From: Amoebophrya sp. A120
Lineage: Eukaryota > Sar > Dinophyceae > Syndiniales > Amoebophryaceae
Direction: 5' to 3'
Assembly (NCBI GenBank): GCA_905178155.1
Contig: CAJINV010000003.1
Coordinates: forward strand, 10,917,367-10,981,366
DNA: 64,000 bases
In this document: positions 1 to 12,057 of the stretch, one piece after another
Layout: each line of letters begins with the position of its first letter
Position numbering within the stretch: the first letter of the stretch is position 1
Program-made: the position numbers and the translations under genes
The notes under the pieces: model-generated
What the model was told of the DNA's origin: nothing
What the model saw: only the letters and a program-made list of their open reading frames with translations
Database searches by the model: none

Positions 1-195
1 GGACGAGGAGTCCTTCTTGCTAGACGCAAGTTGCGCCGGCCCATCTCAATTTATTGTGACGTGGCTTCGCTAGCTACCGACGATCGTCATTATGCGAGCC
101 CAAAGTTGTAGTCGCGCAGTCTGGTATTTCTACTGCCGGCCCAAACGTGTCATGTGCAGCATCAGGAATCAAAGCTTGTTATTTGTTGATTTGCG

Positions 196-792
196 TTGCG
201 AAGGCCCCATCTTCAGGACTCTTCTGAGGCGGGGACGTGTTTAGACAGGATAGGCGTCCTAGGAGCAAGCACGCCTTTAATACGGACTGTATATGGTATC
301 GGGGAAAATCAACCGTGGCCAATCGGAGGTATCCTGGACTACAAGTGCAAGGAATGCCACTGCCCCGATCCTTCCCTGGCGGACCAGATTCTGACGGATT
401 TGGAAAGTTCCTGCAACATCCCTAAGTCGATGGGGCTCGGCACCGTCGACGATGTTAGCGCAGGGGTTACCGAGTCGCTGATCTACCACTCGAAGTGGAC
501 GCAGACATCGCAGGTGCACCCGGATTTAATGGATCACCTGTGCATCTCGCCCATTTGCCGATGGCGCATCGAGATGGCGTACGACGCATTCGCTGAGTGC
601 GATACGCTTGATTTGCCGGAAAAGGCAAAGACCACATCCTGGAGGCATTACAGCGAGCTGTCGCTTACTGTGGTCAAGCACTTTGTCATGGTGCTTAAGT
701 CCTCGAAGGAAGCTTGCAAGTCGACCACCAGCCCCAAGAATATCCACACAGGGTACTATTATTTGGGACCAGTTAATATGTCCGCAGCGTAA
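196..792 (+). CDS. Possible upstream exon or 3' end of a Cys-containing protein
   Basis: An open frame of about 198 codons whose composition looks coding: it is Cys-containing and mixed rather than low-complexity, with a cluster around CKECHCPDP and further Cys pairs. I recognise no family. There is no convincing ATG at its left end, so its start is probably a splice acceptor. It ends in TAA at 790-792. Stops inside introners make many exons in this window look terminated, so this may be an early exon of the EGF-repeat gene that follows, or the last exon of a gene starting left of the window. Confidence 0.4.
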   Translation: MRRPHLQDSSEAGTCLDRIGVLGASTPLIRTVYGIGENQPWPIGGILDYKCKECHCPDPSLADQILTDLESSCNIPKSMGLGTVDDVSAGVTESLIYHSKWTQTSQVHPDLMDHLCISPICRWRIEMAYDAFAECDTLDLPEKAKTTSWRHYSELSLTVVKHFVMVLKSSKEACKSTTSPKNIHTGYYYLGPVNMSAA

Positions 793-1098
793 TTTGATAA
801 TTGATAAAATATACTTGCAAAACAAAATCCGCTTTTCTTCTGGTATTTTGATATCTTCCACTTCCTCTGTGTGCGACGTTTGCGCTCGTTCCATGGTGGT
901 TAGGAGCGCAAAGCGTCAAGAAGCGGATGGCGAACGTGAGTGCGCTATCTGTGAGTGAGCAAATAAACTCGTGCGCTCAGACAGTATGACATTTTCATTC
1001 GATGTCATCGGAAAACTACTTAAGTAGATAGATTTAGGATCTTCAACAGCCATTACTGTCGATGGACAAACAGGGCCCTAATCCACCAGAAGCTGCAG

Positions 1099-4000
1099 AT
1101 AACGGGCATAGACGTGCGTAGTGACACAACGATGCGGGAGGGTGAGCTCGCTTTCCGAATGGCCCTCGCTTCCCTTCTGGATGTACCGATGCGCCGTCTG
1201 GATGTGCGGCTGGAGATGCAGCCCGAATTATGCAAACCCGATGCTGAAGACAACGCCCGGGGTACCTCGTGTAAAAACGTCCTCTCGCGCGACCCATAAT
1301 AACTCAAAGACGCATCTTTGGCACACACTTGGCCGCTTCGCACTCCAACTCTGGTTCTTCAATGTAGGCTTCGTCAATGTAGTTACATCTGTGCTATCAT
1401 CTTTTGCATTCACAATCACAGCATCGAACACATCGATCACCCTGTAGTGTTGATTTTCAAAGCATGTTGACAAGCTTTCAGAGTCCACTGACATCCAAAA
1501 TTCTTTTCATGATCATGAGGCGGCGCAAACGCACGAGTAAGTAAAGCTCTGTTCGGCACGCCGATTCGCTTGGTAAGTATAATTGGGAGAAAGGGATGCT
1601 TTTACACAGGATGTGGAACCCCCAAGTCACCAAGCCGCACGCTTTTCGTAATCCAGTTTGTGAGCATTCTCAATGCGGTTACGGTCAATGCGTGAGCAAC
1701 GAGGATGGCGACGGTTACACATGCCTCTGCAACGAGTGCTACAAGCTCGGCACTGTGAATGGGTATAAATCGACGTGTGGTTGTACTTGTAGAAGCCATT
1801 TTGCGACTTTTGTATATGTTCTTAGCACGTGCCTTCATTTCGTGTTTTCCATTCGATGAAGTGCGATTTTTCATCCAGTAGTGAATTGGGGGCCACTTCT
1901 ACTTCTGAAGGTATCAAACTTGTGTTCCCGACGAGATTTGCTTTTTCAAAAATCCCTGCGACACGTACCCGTCGCCCTGCAAATGTGGATCGCAGTGCGA
2001 GCCGTGCCCGGAGTGCACTGGACAAAAGTTTCAGTGCAAGTGCGGACCGACGTTTTCGGGACCTACCTGCGAGACGCTTGTCTGTCCGAAGGGCTTCTCC
2101 GAAGTTATGCCCTGCCTGGCTGGACTAATCTTCACTGGAAAAGTTGTAGAAATAAAACCCAGACGAGGCAGAGCATGATCAACATGCTAAAGCTGCGCCT
2201 CGCACTATATCGGGCAAAAGCAGAAGTAGGTGACTCCGCTTGTCCTACTATCGTTACATCTACATGATACATCAATATAGTACAACCGTGAGTTGCAATG
2301 CGGTGCGGAGTCAGAGTTTATTTCCCACCCTGGCATGAACATGATAGCGAGTAGTGGAGGAGAGGGGGGGGCGCTGTTCCGCGTTTTATTGCTTCACCAA
2401 TTTATTTTCCAGTTGAGATTGTAACATCAGCTGAGCCAGGTATAGAAGCAGGAGCTGCTGGTGGACAGTGCGGATCTTGTCAACCAATGGACGGTATTTT
2501 TAGTGCGCCGATTTGATATTAAACGACGTCTTCTGTTGATGTAGACGTAGTCGCAAAATGTTCTAATACCGAAGTCAGACCTGCTCGACGAATCTGTTCC
2601 TGAGTTAATGTTGCTTTCGCCTCCCCATCAATTCCAAAAATTCAAAAATACACACAGCAACAAACCCGTGTGATCCCAACCCATGCAAGCACGATGGCGT
2701 GTGTAAAGTGGAAGGGGAAGAGAAGACTTATGTGTGTCAGTGCCCTGCTGATTACACGGGTCCAAATTGCGAAACCCTTGTCTCTATCAACTGCAATATG
2801 TCTGGGTCCTCTGGATGATTCGACTGCAGCAGGAAAAGGAATTTGTTATGCATCTTCGTGGATCTCGCAGATCTTCCAGATGTTCTGGAATGAACGCAAA
2901 AGCATTACAGGTCTTGCGCAGGTCAGGCGATGCCTGTCTTGCGCAGGTCTTACGCCAAAAATGGCCAAGCATTGGTGCTCTTGCAAAACAATTTTTTTTC
3001 GTATTCGAGAGGCTGCGTGACAAGTGCCAATCTTTCGAGACCCAGACACAGTTGCAACGTATAGTCTGCCCCGACGGCTTCTTTGAAGAGGCTGGGAAAT
3101 GCGTCAGCGTCCAGACCGGCGCTATGAGAGTGCACACCCCCGCCCTCGCCCCCTCATTGGCCGTGGAAAATACCAAGTCCGTGCTTTGCCTCTCGGCACT
3201 GTTTGCGTGACAAGTTCTGCCAGCCCAAATGGCACTTACAATCCTGTGCAGACTTGTGATGCAAAACCTTCAATATTCCTGCTGACGTGTGTATTCGTGT
3301 TTGTTCAAGTCAAATGCGGGGGAGGGTGGAGGCTGTGCACCTTCATAGGCGCGGCCAGCACTGCAGAAACTGCCGCCGATCCCTGCGCGAAGATGCCGTG
3401 TAAGAACGGAGGCGAATGCATTCCCGACGGGGAGTACTACTCCTGTGCCTGTCCGTATGCAGAGAAAGAAGGGAGCGCTACACCACTTACACACGACACG
3501 CACACACACACTATGTTCATGCAGGACACACAATACAGAGAGGTTGTAATGCGGAAAATGCTGTGAGCCTGGTCTTATACGTGTTTTTCTTTGTGATCTT
3601 CGTCATGTAGATTCTTCTTCTCGTTCTCATGCAGATCACATAATGTATCTTCTGCGTTGCCAAACCCAAATCTGCAAAGCTGTGTAAGAACTGCAGCACC
3701 ACCACTTCTTTCCTGGGATAGTCCGCCACTGTATTCGGGCACGGACTGTGAATATAAAGGTGTTTTTTTATGAATTAAAGTATGTGCTGCACGAGTTGTG
3801 CTTGTTGTATGTTCGGATGTATCATGGAACTAGAGCTCCTGCATGTGATGATGATGATGATGATGCTTCATCGTGAAAATAGAGTTTCAATTGGAATTAT
3901 GTAGTATAATCTAAGCCCCAAGAATATCAATCTCCATGTGGCCTGAAGACGAGAACAGCAGTGCTGCTACACGTTGAACAAAAAACAGAAAACCCTTGCG

Positions 4001-7000
4001 ACGCCGATCCATGCGATGGCACGAAGTGCATTCCTGACGATACAACGGCCCTGGGTTACTATTGCCAGTGCGAAGATTGCGCGCACGGAGACTCGACGGG
4101 CTTCTTTGGCTTTCGCTTCAACAGCCGCTTGCTGCAGGAGATGGCCAAACGGAGAGTGGCTAAGCGCAGGAGGCGAATGCAAGTCACTACAAACCAAGAT
4201 GGTATTCTATTTGCACAATGCTTGTCGCGATCATGCAACATTTACTAGTTCTGATGTGCCGCCGAAGTTCACCTTACCATTTGCATTTCCAAAGCTCACG
4301 ATGACTGACGAAGCAAAAGCTGGTACGTAAGGCTTTTTTGTTCCTAGTTTTTGTTTTGAGCCCCTCATCTTCGATGAAACCCTAAAAAACCATAAGAAAT
4401 TCATTGACAGCGATGCTCTACAACTGGGACGCGGGGCGCACGGTTCCCGGCACGCGCCCGCTGGCCTCTGAGGCCATGGGCTACATATTCACTGCAACAT
4501 GTCTGGGTCCTCGGGAGTGTTGTAATGCTCGTTGGTGAATGATCATGCGCGCGCTGCAATAGTGCGCAGCCAAGCGTAACTTGTTTTTGAGCTGATATTT
4601 CTTGCGTATTCATCATCCTCATCCATGTGATAGACTGTGGTTTTCCATGACAGGCAGAAGCAGGACGAGCACGTCTTTGTTTCCGAGCAGGACGACCACG
4701 TCTTTGCTTCTGCCATGGGTCGCGGAGGTCTTCCGACTCGTTCTCAGACAGGCATGACAACAAATCCAGACCCAAACAGATGTGCAACGCATACTGTGGC
4801 GGCGTAGACAAAATTGCGCCCCACTGCGCGGTGTACCAGAACGCCCCCAACATGGGGGCGGAGGTGACGCTTTCCATCAAGTGTCCCAAGAACGATATCG
4901 GCGACGGTGTCGACTGTGCGGACCTGATGAGCAAAGTGACAAGACTGCAAACGTCGAGCAGCATGCAGAAGGAGTTGACCAAGCGCGCGCGCAACAACTG
5001 CGTGGCCACCGATGTGCACTTCGTGAGCTCCCCGATATGACAGCGCACGAGCCTTCCGCCCCCTCATTTGCAGGGCATGCTGAGCAGGAATACAAGGAAC
5101 AGCAGAAGTCAATGTGGCATCCGTATAGTAGTACTCTTTGAGCTGTTTCAAAATTTGCCATGTGCATTCTGTCCAAAATTTGCCATGATGCGTATTCTGC
5201 TCAGAGAGGCCATGACGCCGATTCTGCCTTCCAAATAAGTGGGGCAGGGACTTGCTCACTCCCATACCCGACGGAGGAGATTCAGATCGCGGATTGCCCT
5301 TCCACGGCGGAGTTCGACTTCCGCTGGAACAAGGTATGGGCTGAGTTATTCCACAATGAAACAAGGGCACCCAAATCAGAAACGAAAAAATGTCCTGCGG
5401 CTTTTTGCCTCACACACAAGGTCTTTCTGGCTCTCCAGGGTGACAAAGTTTTTGCAGCTTTATTTCTCGAAATGTGCCAAATGGTCGCACTACGACCTGC
5501 AGTCCATTTCTAACACGACTGGGACAGAAAACTACCTCTCTCGCCACGGTCCGTCTCCGCGTTCTTGCAGAGGTTTATTAGCGACGAAACTTTTTTTTCG
5601 GGTATGGGTGTGCTTTTCTGTGGAATACGATTGCGAATTTGAGAAGCTGGGTTTCGCGGAAGACGACCCCTGGAAAGTGTATATCGGACATGAAGGCGTT
5701 GAAACGCTGGACATGGAGTACCTCTTACGACAGCGCACAACTACGACTTCCCCTCCCCCGCATGTTGAAGAGATGAGAGAGTAGACGCAACAGAAGATAC
5801 AGAAGCTGCACCGGTAAAGAGAAAGATGCAGCCTTTGCGTCACTAGATTAGGCATAGTTGTGCTCTTTATTAATTTGGCTTTGGGGCGCCGCTATCGGAA
5901 CCGATTACGCATAAAGTGCCAAGAAACAATCACTGAATTTCCTTCATTTAAATGAGTGGCAGAGCAGGGAGTAGTTCTTGGGCACCTGCATACATCCCGC
6001 TGCTGTGCCACAATCCGGTGTGCCGCGGCATGGCCATGGACTTGTCTGGCCTCTTTACCAGCTGCAGCAACAGTGCGCCGGGCTACCTCGGCCGGCTGGC
6101 CCGGAAGGCCAAGGCCTTGAAGAACTCGCTCAAAGTGTGCGGGAACCCGAGCGGGGCCGTCATGAGCCGCCAGCAGGTCGCGGTCGTGGGCGTCTTGGAT
6201 CCGTTGTCCAAGTTATCTACAAAAAAACGACTGCTCATCCCCATACAATTCGTCATGCAAAGCATGCATCAAGATCAAAGTCAAACCCAGCGCTTGCGCT
6301 TCCCATACAAAAAAATGATAGGGATGTGTTTTTTTTTTCTGGGGATACAACTCGGAGCTCCTCCACACGGAGGCCTTCGTCGAGGAGCTAATCGTGAACG
6401 CGACCGGTATCGCCACCGATCGTGTTGTCGTTTTGACGCAGCCGGTGTTGCACGTGAATGATTTCTGGTCACAAATTCCGCAAACACCAAACGTCGTTGG
6501 CGCACGAAGCGCAGTTGCGATGGGGTGAGGAGATTTTGACTTTGCTAATTCCATTTTGTGTAAAGTATTTCGCCGCATGGAGCTGCGCACGTTTATTCAT
6601 GTTGCACTTGCATGGAAGATTCGAATTGTAATGAAATACGATTGCCTTTGCGACTGCTCATCTGCGCACGCAGTGCGGATACGGGCCTCCTGCATCATTC
6701 TTAAGATCTGGGTGCTCGATGATGAACTTGGAGTAGCTACTAGGACTACAACATACATCTCAGGCCTTTCCGTCCCGTCTCCCTAGCCGGTCTGCAATAC
6801 GGCGAGACACCCCACGCAAAAGTCTGTTTGGGCCTGTGCATTGCCACGGCCAGCCCCGGACCGGACCCAGGCATGACTACGGACCCGGCAGCGCCACTCG
6901 AGCTGACCTTTTCCGAACCCATCAAGATGGGCGACTGCCTGACCACTGGGTACTGCAAAATCAGCTTGAAGCCTTACAACTCCGCATACGGTTACTACAA

Positions 7001-10000
7001 TCTAGATGCCACCGTGATCACTTCCGAGATTGTCGTCGCAGGCATGAGCGTGAAGCTCAAGCCCCGCAGCTTTCTCAAGGCAAACGCAAACTACACTGTC
7101 GAAATCGAGGAGGGTGCCTTCGAGGGAGAAAAGACCGGTGAAATCATGAAGAAAACGGTACAGAAGCCAGATTTTCCGTTTGACAAAGACCCGAAATCAT
7201 AACCGTCACTTGAAGATATCAATTTCGTTATTTTCGCGTACGACCAGATCGTAGGAGTGGTAGAAGTAGAGCATAGATAGTTTGAGTTTAAGAGTGGACG
7301 TAGTTGTTCATCACCGGTAATATTGCGTGATGGTCATGAACATGATTTACACTCGTGTGATGGCGGACGTCTTAACTTTTCTTAGGATGGACCACGACCA
7401 CCACGTCGAGCAGGCATAAAACTGTGAGCATCTTTACTGTAGTAATATCGAAATTTCTTCAGGCTTTTTGGTTTTTGACCGGACCGCCGACGAGCAGTGT
7501 CGTGAAGGTTTCGGTTATGCTATCCTCCCGGAAACAAGTGTGCCCGTGCCAGAAAAGCGATAAAAAATATTTCGTTCTTGCAGCTGGTGCTGGATTCCTG
7601 TCACTAAAGCTTCGGCAGAAAGAACCACGAGGAGAAAAAGGCACTCTTCTGTCATGAACCGTGCCTGTTGCAAAACTTGCACTTCGACTTCTCGCTGGCG
7701 ACTTACTAGAGACGGGCACCAAAGAAGTTTGTCACTGTGAACAACCTCTATTTTTTTCTTGTATGGGTGTGGTTTTCTGTAGGATATATGCTGGGTTGCG
7801 ATGATCACGCGTCGTGTCACTACTACACCAGCTACCTGCCGGACTTTGTCGGCGATATTGAGGGGGCGCTGATCCAGCCCTTGCAGGGCAGATTGAAGAG
7901 TTTGCGCTCGCAAAAAAATCCTGAACCAGACAACTTCGACGAGAATGGCGACCAGCTTCCTACAGACCTGATTCCGGCGCCGGAGCGACGGCGTGTGCTC
8001 CAGGCACAAGCACAGAGACTTCTTTCGTCGACGGAGGATAGCGCGGCGACGGCTGGCGACCCCGTCGTGGAAGGCAGAAAGCCCGCGAAGTGCGAAACCG
8101 TGTCCACGTGGTTTTTGATGTGCGTGTTGAGTATGGTACCCCTGTTCCTGAGTTTTGTCACGGCTGCGCTCGCGGGCCGCGCCATCACGCCCTGGGTGCA
8201 AGACGTCCGGAAGGAGGGCTACCAGAAGACTTTTACGTATGCGCAGCACGTAGACGGTGGTTGGAAGTCCAAGCTGATCGAAAATCCCCGAAGTTTTTCG
8301 GCCCGGCTCGCGGGGCCATGGCTCTACCTGCCCCTGTTGATGCTACTGTCCCTGGGCGGCGCTGCGACCGTTGCAATCATCTTCATCAACTCCACCGACG
8401 ACGTCATCAATTACATGGCCGCTGTGATGTACAATTCCCTCTGCTGTTCATGATCGATGTTTCAGCTTTATTATCTTTGATTCTGCTTTCGCATGATGAT
8501 TTTTTTGGGTGATAAAAATTGAACCGTATATAGTAATTAAGGTCGTGCTCGTGGTCCGATTGATGCTCCTGAGAAGAAGTAGTGTACGAGTATGTTCTTG
8601 TACATGAAGAACATGAAGAACACGCTTTCAACATCAACTCAGGTCCATGTCTGTAGCGGGGATCATTTGGAACCTGTTCAGCATTTGTGTATCCACCTGG
8701 GTCGCACCCGGGTACCTCCCTTTCCAGACAGATAGCCCGAAGCAGCCACTCCAAGCGGGGGCGGGACTCTGGAACCTGGGCAGTAAGCACCACCGGAGCC
8801 CCTTGTCGCTGTATCCGATACCGTATGGGTACTCGGAAAAACCGGATTACGATGTCGAGGGACACGAGAACCAGGCAGATGTCGATGATATGGTAAACTC
8901 AGTGAACATCAACGTGCCGAGACATCTCGCCCAATCCACGGGAGCAATGAGCCGACTTACGAAGCCGATTCCGGAAGTAGAGCAGATAGCAAAGATATGC
9001 TACGCGATCGCGGTCTTTATCGGGATGATCTCAAGCGTTTTACATTCGTCCGTGTTACATGATTTTGCGTCCTCGCTACTAGAATGCCAAAAGTAGTCAA
9101 GCACACAGGGGAGGTGGTGCGTCTTACATAACATACAGATTATTTCAAAAGGATTTCAGCGCTATTGTAAAGTGCGTGGAAAATAATCTCTTGCCCCACG
9201 AAGTAAGTAGCTTGATCTTGTAGACGGGCGTCGCGATTTCATCGTATGGCAAGTCATAGTTAAGCATCGATCAGTGTATTAACGCTTGAGAGCGCCATAG
9301 TCTTCAATAGCTTTGTCGGGATGATGACGCTCACTGGTCTGGCCATGCAACTCTGTCCGCAGCCCGTCTCTATGCATTTGGTACAATATCAGAGACCTTC
9401 TCCTTCAAATTGTGTATTTTTCGTGATTTGCCAGGTAATTATTGCCATGGATACTTTGAGGTTAACGATTACTATCAACCAGGTTCAGTTCTGCAGTCTC
9501 TTCGGTTTCAGTTTCGCCGTTGGGTTCGTAATTTTAAGCGTGTCTCTGATGAAGCAGCACACGTTCCAGCCGGTTGTCGCAGTGAGCTACAAGCAAGATA
9601 ACCGCGAATGGCTGTCCCAAAGCTACCTAGCCCACGATGTGCAGTTCCAGGAGCAGAGTAACAAGGTTGTGTCATTCAATCATCTTCTCCCGCATATGAG
9701 ACTGCACAACTCCACTCCCCCGCCTCATTTTTGCATAATGCTAAAAAATCCAAGACCAAGATGAAGTCATGACATGCCTCGAAGCACTTCTTGCGTGACA
9801 CATAGTGGCAGCACACCCTCCTCGAACAGTACTACAATCGTATTCGTGTTCGGAGATTGCATAATTTGTGGCCTTGCTTCTGTTGCCACTCATGCCCTAA
9901 AAAAAAGCGGGAGGGGGGGTTGTGCAATCTGATACCGAAGGCCGCGAGCTCAGAAGGGGTGCTACCAGGATACGAGCTCGTACAGATCATCGAAAGGCAG

Positions 10001-10538
10001 GCAAATGGAATAGTGGTACCTACTCCGATTATTTTTTATTTTGGAAAGAAAAATACTGTTGAGATGCGGGCTTAAGTAGTCTGCTGTAATGCGTCATTGT
10101 GACACCTCAAAAACAAAACAGCACGTTGAAAGAAAACAGAATATGTGAATTTGTATTTTATGCGTTCCTGCTGCCTGCTGACAACCGCTTGATGTATTTT
10201 ACATGAGCGGCACAGCGACCCTGCTTCTTACAAAAAAACACCACTCTCAGAAAAACAAGCGGGATCTTCGCGACAACGACGATGCGAGGAACGAGTTGAA
10301 TTACTTTGAGCGGTATGGTAACGAGGTCACCCTGTTGTTCAAAGCAAGCTATTACCCCCTGCAGAAGGATGTGACAAGATTCGAACGAAGCAACCCATAC
10401 CTGCCCCCGTTGGTGCGCGCACCCATGAAAAAGAACCTGCCGCCCTCATCACCCGGGCGGTCGGCGCGAGGGGGTCCCGGGACGACGATGATGGCGGGAC
10501 CAGGCTCACCGTCCGCCACAGCTGCCCGCGCTTTGTAA
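1099..10538 (+). CDS. EGF-repeat, Ig-like, multi-pass membrane protein (many exons)
   Basis: Cell-surface or secretory-pathway receptor or adhesin-like protein; ligand unknown. Five EGF-like Cys modules are readable: about 1645-1760, 1960-2100, 2668-2784 (PCDPNPCKHDGVCK), 3385-3470 (DPCAKMPCKNGGECIPDG) and 3990-4085. Two segments near 1130-1215 and 6360-6460 share a pattern, an alpha-helical stretch then RLDV or RVVVL. An SbsA/Big_5-like Ig domain lies at 6870-7157 and 7463-7520 (LELTFSEPIKMGD ... FWFLTG). After that come at least five hydrophobic spans (8110-8180, 8320-8400, 8642-8720, 8995-9029 joined to 9326-9352, 9497-9560) and a basic-Pro-rich tail ending TAG/TAA at 10538. Canonical GT-AG introns include 5334-5457, 7158-7462 and 8429-8641; many others are introners. 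Family assignment beyond domains is not possible. The 5' end is uncertain. Confidence 0.65.
2785..3063. mobile_element. Introner, family F1, in the EGF-repeat gene
   Basis: Termini are inverted copies carrying GTCTGGGTC (left) and GACCCAGAC (right), starting TAT and ending ATA. Flanks are GTCTC and GTCTG. Removal joins CETLV to CPDGF, matching CETLVCPKGF in the preceding EGF module. Confidence 0.8.
3123..3347. mobile_element. Introner, family F2, exact duplication GGCGC
   Basis: Left end TATGAGAGTGCACACCC; right end is its imperfect inverse, ending CCTTCATA. Exact 5-nt duplication GGCGC on both sides, in the same codon phase. Removal gives a continuous frame from the Cys-rich segment into the next EGF module. 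Confidence 0.85.
4486..4793. mobile_element. Introner, family F1, degenerate duplication
   Basis: Left terminus holds TGCAACATGTCTGGGTCC and right terminus its inverse with CCCAAACAGATG. Flanks CTACA and CTGTG match at 3 of 5 positions but are in the same codon phase. Removal joins EAMGY to CGGVDK. Confidence 0.7.
5036..5266. mobile_element. Introner, family F2, exact duplication CCCGA
   Basis: Starts TATGACAGCGCACGAG and ends CACTCCCATA. Both flanks are CCCGA, in the same phase. Removal yields VSSPTEEIQIADC, removing the in-frame stop at 5038-5040. Confidence 0.85.
5524..5622. mobile_element. Short introner-like insert, family F3, possibly retained
   Basis: Bounded by ACAGAAAA (5524-5531) and TTTTCTGT (5614-5621), with CCCATAC-type sequence inside the right end as in other F3 copies. 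It is 99 nt, a multiple of three, and has no in-frame stop, so it could be spliced or translated. No clear duplication. Confidence 0.45.
5726..5992. mobile_element. Introner, family F2
   Basis: Starts TACGACAGCGCACAAC; the inverted right end finishes GGGCACCTGCATA. Flanks CCTCT and CATCC match at 3 of 5 positions and are phase-consistent. Removal joins DMEYL to PLLCHNPVC and shows that the TAG at 5782-5784 is not a gene end. Confidence 0.7.
6214..6347. mobile_element. Introner, family F3, 134 bp
   Basis: Starts TATCTACAAAAAAACG and ends TCTGGGGATA, with CATCCC-type sequence in both termini. Flanks CAAGT and CAACT (one mismatch), same codon phase. Removal gives DPLSNSELLHTEAF. It is the shortest clear copy. 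Confidence 0.75.
7521..7786. mobile_element. Introner, family F3, exact duplication TATGC
   Basis: Starts TATCCTCCCGGAAACAAG and ends GTTTTCTGTAGGATA. Exact TATGC on both sides, phase-consistent. Removal gives VSVMLGCDDHASC, joining the end of the Ig-like domain to the Cys-containing stalk. Confidence 0.8.
9030..9317. mobile_element. Introner-like intron with 8-nt direct repeat
   Basis: Flanked by GGGATGAT at 9022-9029 and 9318-9325, same phase. The inside has CTCAAGCGTT at the left edge and its inverse AACGCTTGAG at 9281-9290. Removal completes a membrane span (VFIGMMTLTGLAM). The same CTCAAGCGTT motif recurs near 14247. Confidence 0.65.
9695..9934. mobile_element. Introner, family F2
   Basis: Starts TATGAGACTGCACAACTC; the inverted right end finishes TTGTGCAATCTGATA. 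Flanks CCGCA and CCGAA, same phase. Removal gives NHLLPKAASSEG. Confidence 0.8.
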
Positions 10539-12057
10539 GGGAATTGTGACACCAACATGCGTTGTGTACTAATGAAAAGAGCCGCTTCAATTTTTTTCAC
10601 TGACTGCACCTCATAGATGCAGAACACGTCGCGCCGGCTCGCGTGGTCCGATGTCTTTTAGTGATACTCCTTTACGAGGAATGAAAGGGTTCTCATGGTT
10701 CATATATACTAGTAAATTGTATCTTTATGCAAGCCTGAAGTTTACCCCTATACGTGGATCGATGTACCGACTTTCGTGGTGAATGGAATTATAGTGATGT
10801 GTGAATCAAGCTTGAAAGAGGCTCCTCTTGGGACCGGCGTCTGCATTAGGGGGAGCGTTTGATGTAGTTCACTTCTAACTCACTTCCAACCTATTGTAGC
10901 CGCAAAGTGACAAGATGATAGCTCATCAACGGTCTTCAGCCACTCTGCGCTTCCTGGTGATAGCTCTGGCCTACCTGAAGAAGTGGTGACGGCAGAATGT
11001 AGAATTGATGAAATTTTGATCTTCCACGCCTGTGCCACGAGTGGGATTGGCGCGCGCTGCCCGAGGTGGTGTCATAAACTTGCATCATCCAAAACTACAT
11101 CGCGTCCCCAAGCGTGTCGTGTCGCTAGTAGTTAAATACTAAATAGTTTTCATAGAAAGGGGCTATGACTTTTTATAGTTCGCTGTATTACCGCTTCGAA
11201 CATCAACATGTTGTAACACTTACTTACGTAGGGTGCGTCGTATGCCTCCGGTCGTGCCTGCTGAGCTGAGGGCAGAACTCGCTCCATCAAGAAAATGCGT
11301 GAAAATGGTATATGGGTCAAAGTCAATCGTTATGTAAAACAGAGGATGTGAAGGGCGTTGCAGTTGTGGAGAAAAGAAACTAGTATCCGAAAATTTGTAG
11401 CGGAGCTCTCGTCTGCTCCGTCGAATGATATTAGCAACACCTGAGGACAACGACAACTACACCAGCTATTCGTAAATTCTAAACAGTGTTTTTGTTCATC
11501 ACGTGACGCTGCTTCAAACACTATGTTCGTGATTCATTGCCGAACTTTTGTTCGATCGTGGTCGTGCTGGCTCATCCATCGCATGCGCATGCCATGCTCG
11601 AGAGTGTGAGCGCATTTTTGTCGACCATCCGATTGTTTCTCAGGAGTCCCTTCCTCGTTGACAATACAGAGAGATTACGTCACAGCAGAGCTCGATGCAT
11701 CGGCGACAAGAGCGATTTAGCGGGCGTGATGTAGTCGTCCACCTCCCGATTTATTTTACATGAACTGCAGCCTGCTTGCGTCGATAGCAAATTCGACTTC
11801 GAGGCTTGAGATATCGTATATCTACTATATGCTAGTTATTCTAATGTTAATCTCGGAGTTGTGTTTGTGAGTGAGCATATGTTTTAGTTACAGCCCTCCT
11901 TTGCCATTCTGAAGAGTATGAAGATCGAGTTATTCATGGTTGACGTCTCAGTAGCGAGAGCATAGCGAATCCAGATCATCTTCGACTAAGTACACTACCG
12001 CTGTTGCGCGCCAGTGAGTGTGGACGACCTGCGCTGCGGGCGCTAAAAAGCGTGAAG
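10539..12057. other. Intergenic, no gene supported
   Basis: Only short frames in all readings, none with coding-like composition or a recognisable motif. It separates the EGF-repeat gene from the next signal-peptide gene and should hold a 3' end and a promoter, but I see no definable element. Confidence 0.5.

Noticed and set aside
5782-5784. Stop codon as the end of a first EGF-type gene
   Set aside because: It lies inside an F2 introner (5726-5992); removal continues the frame into the next Cys-containing exon.
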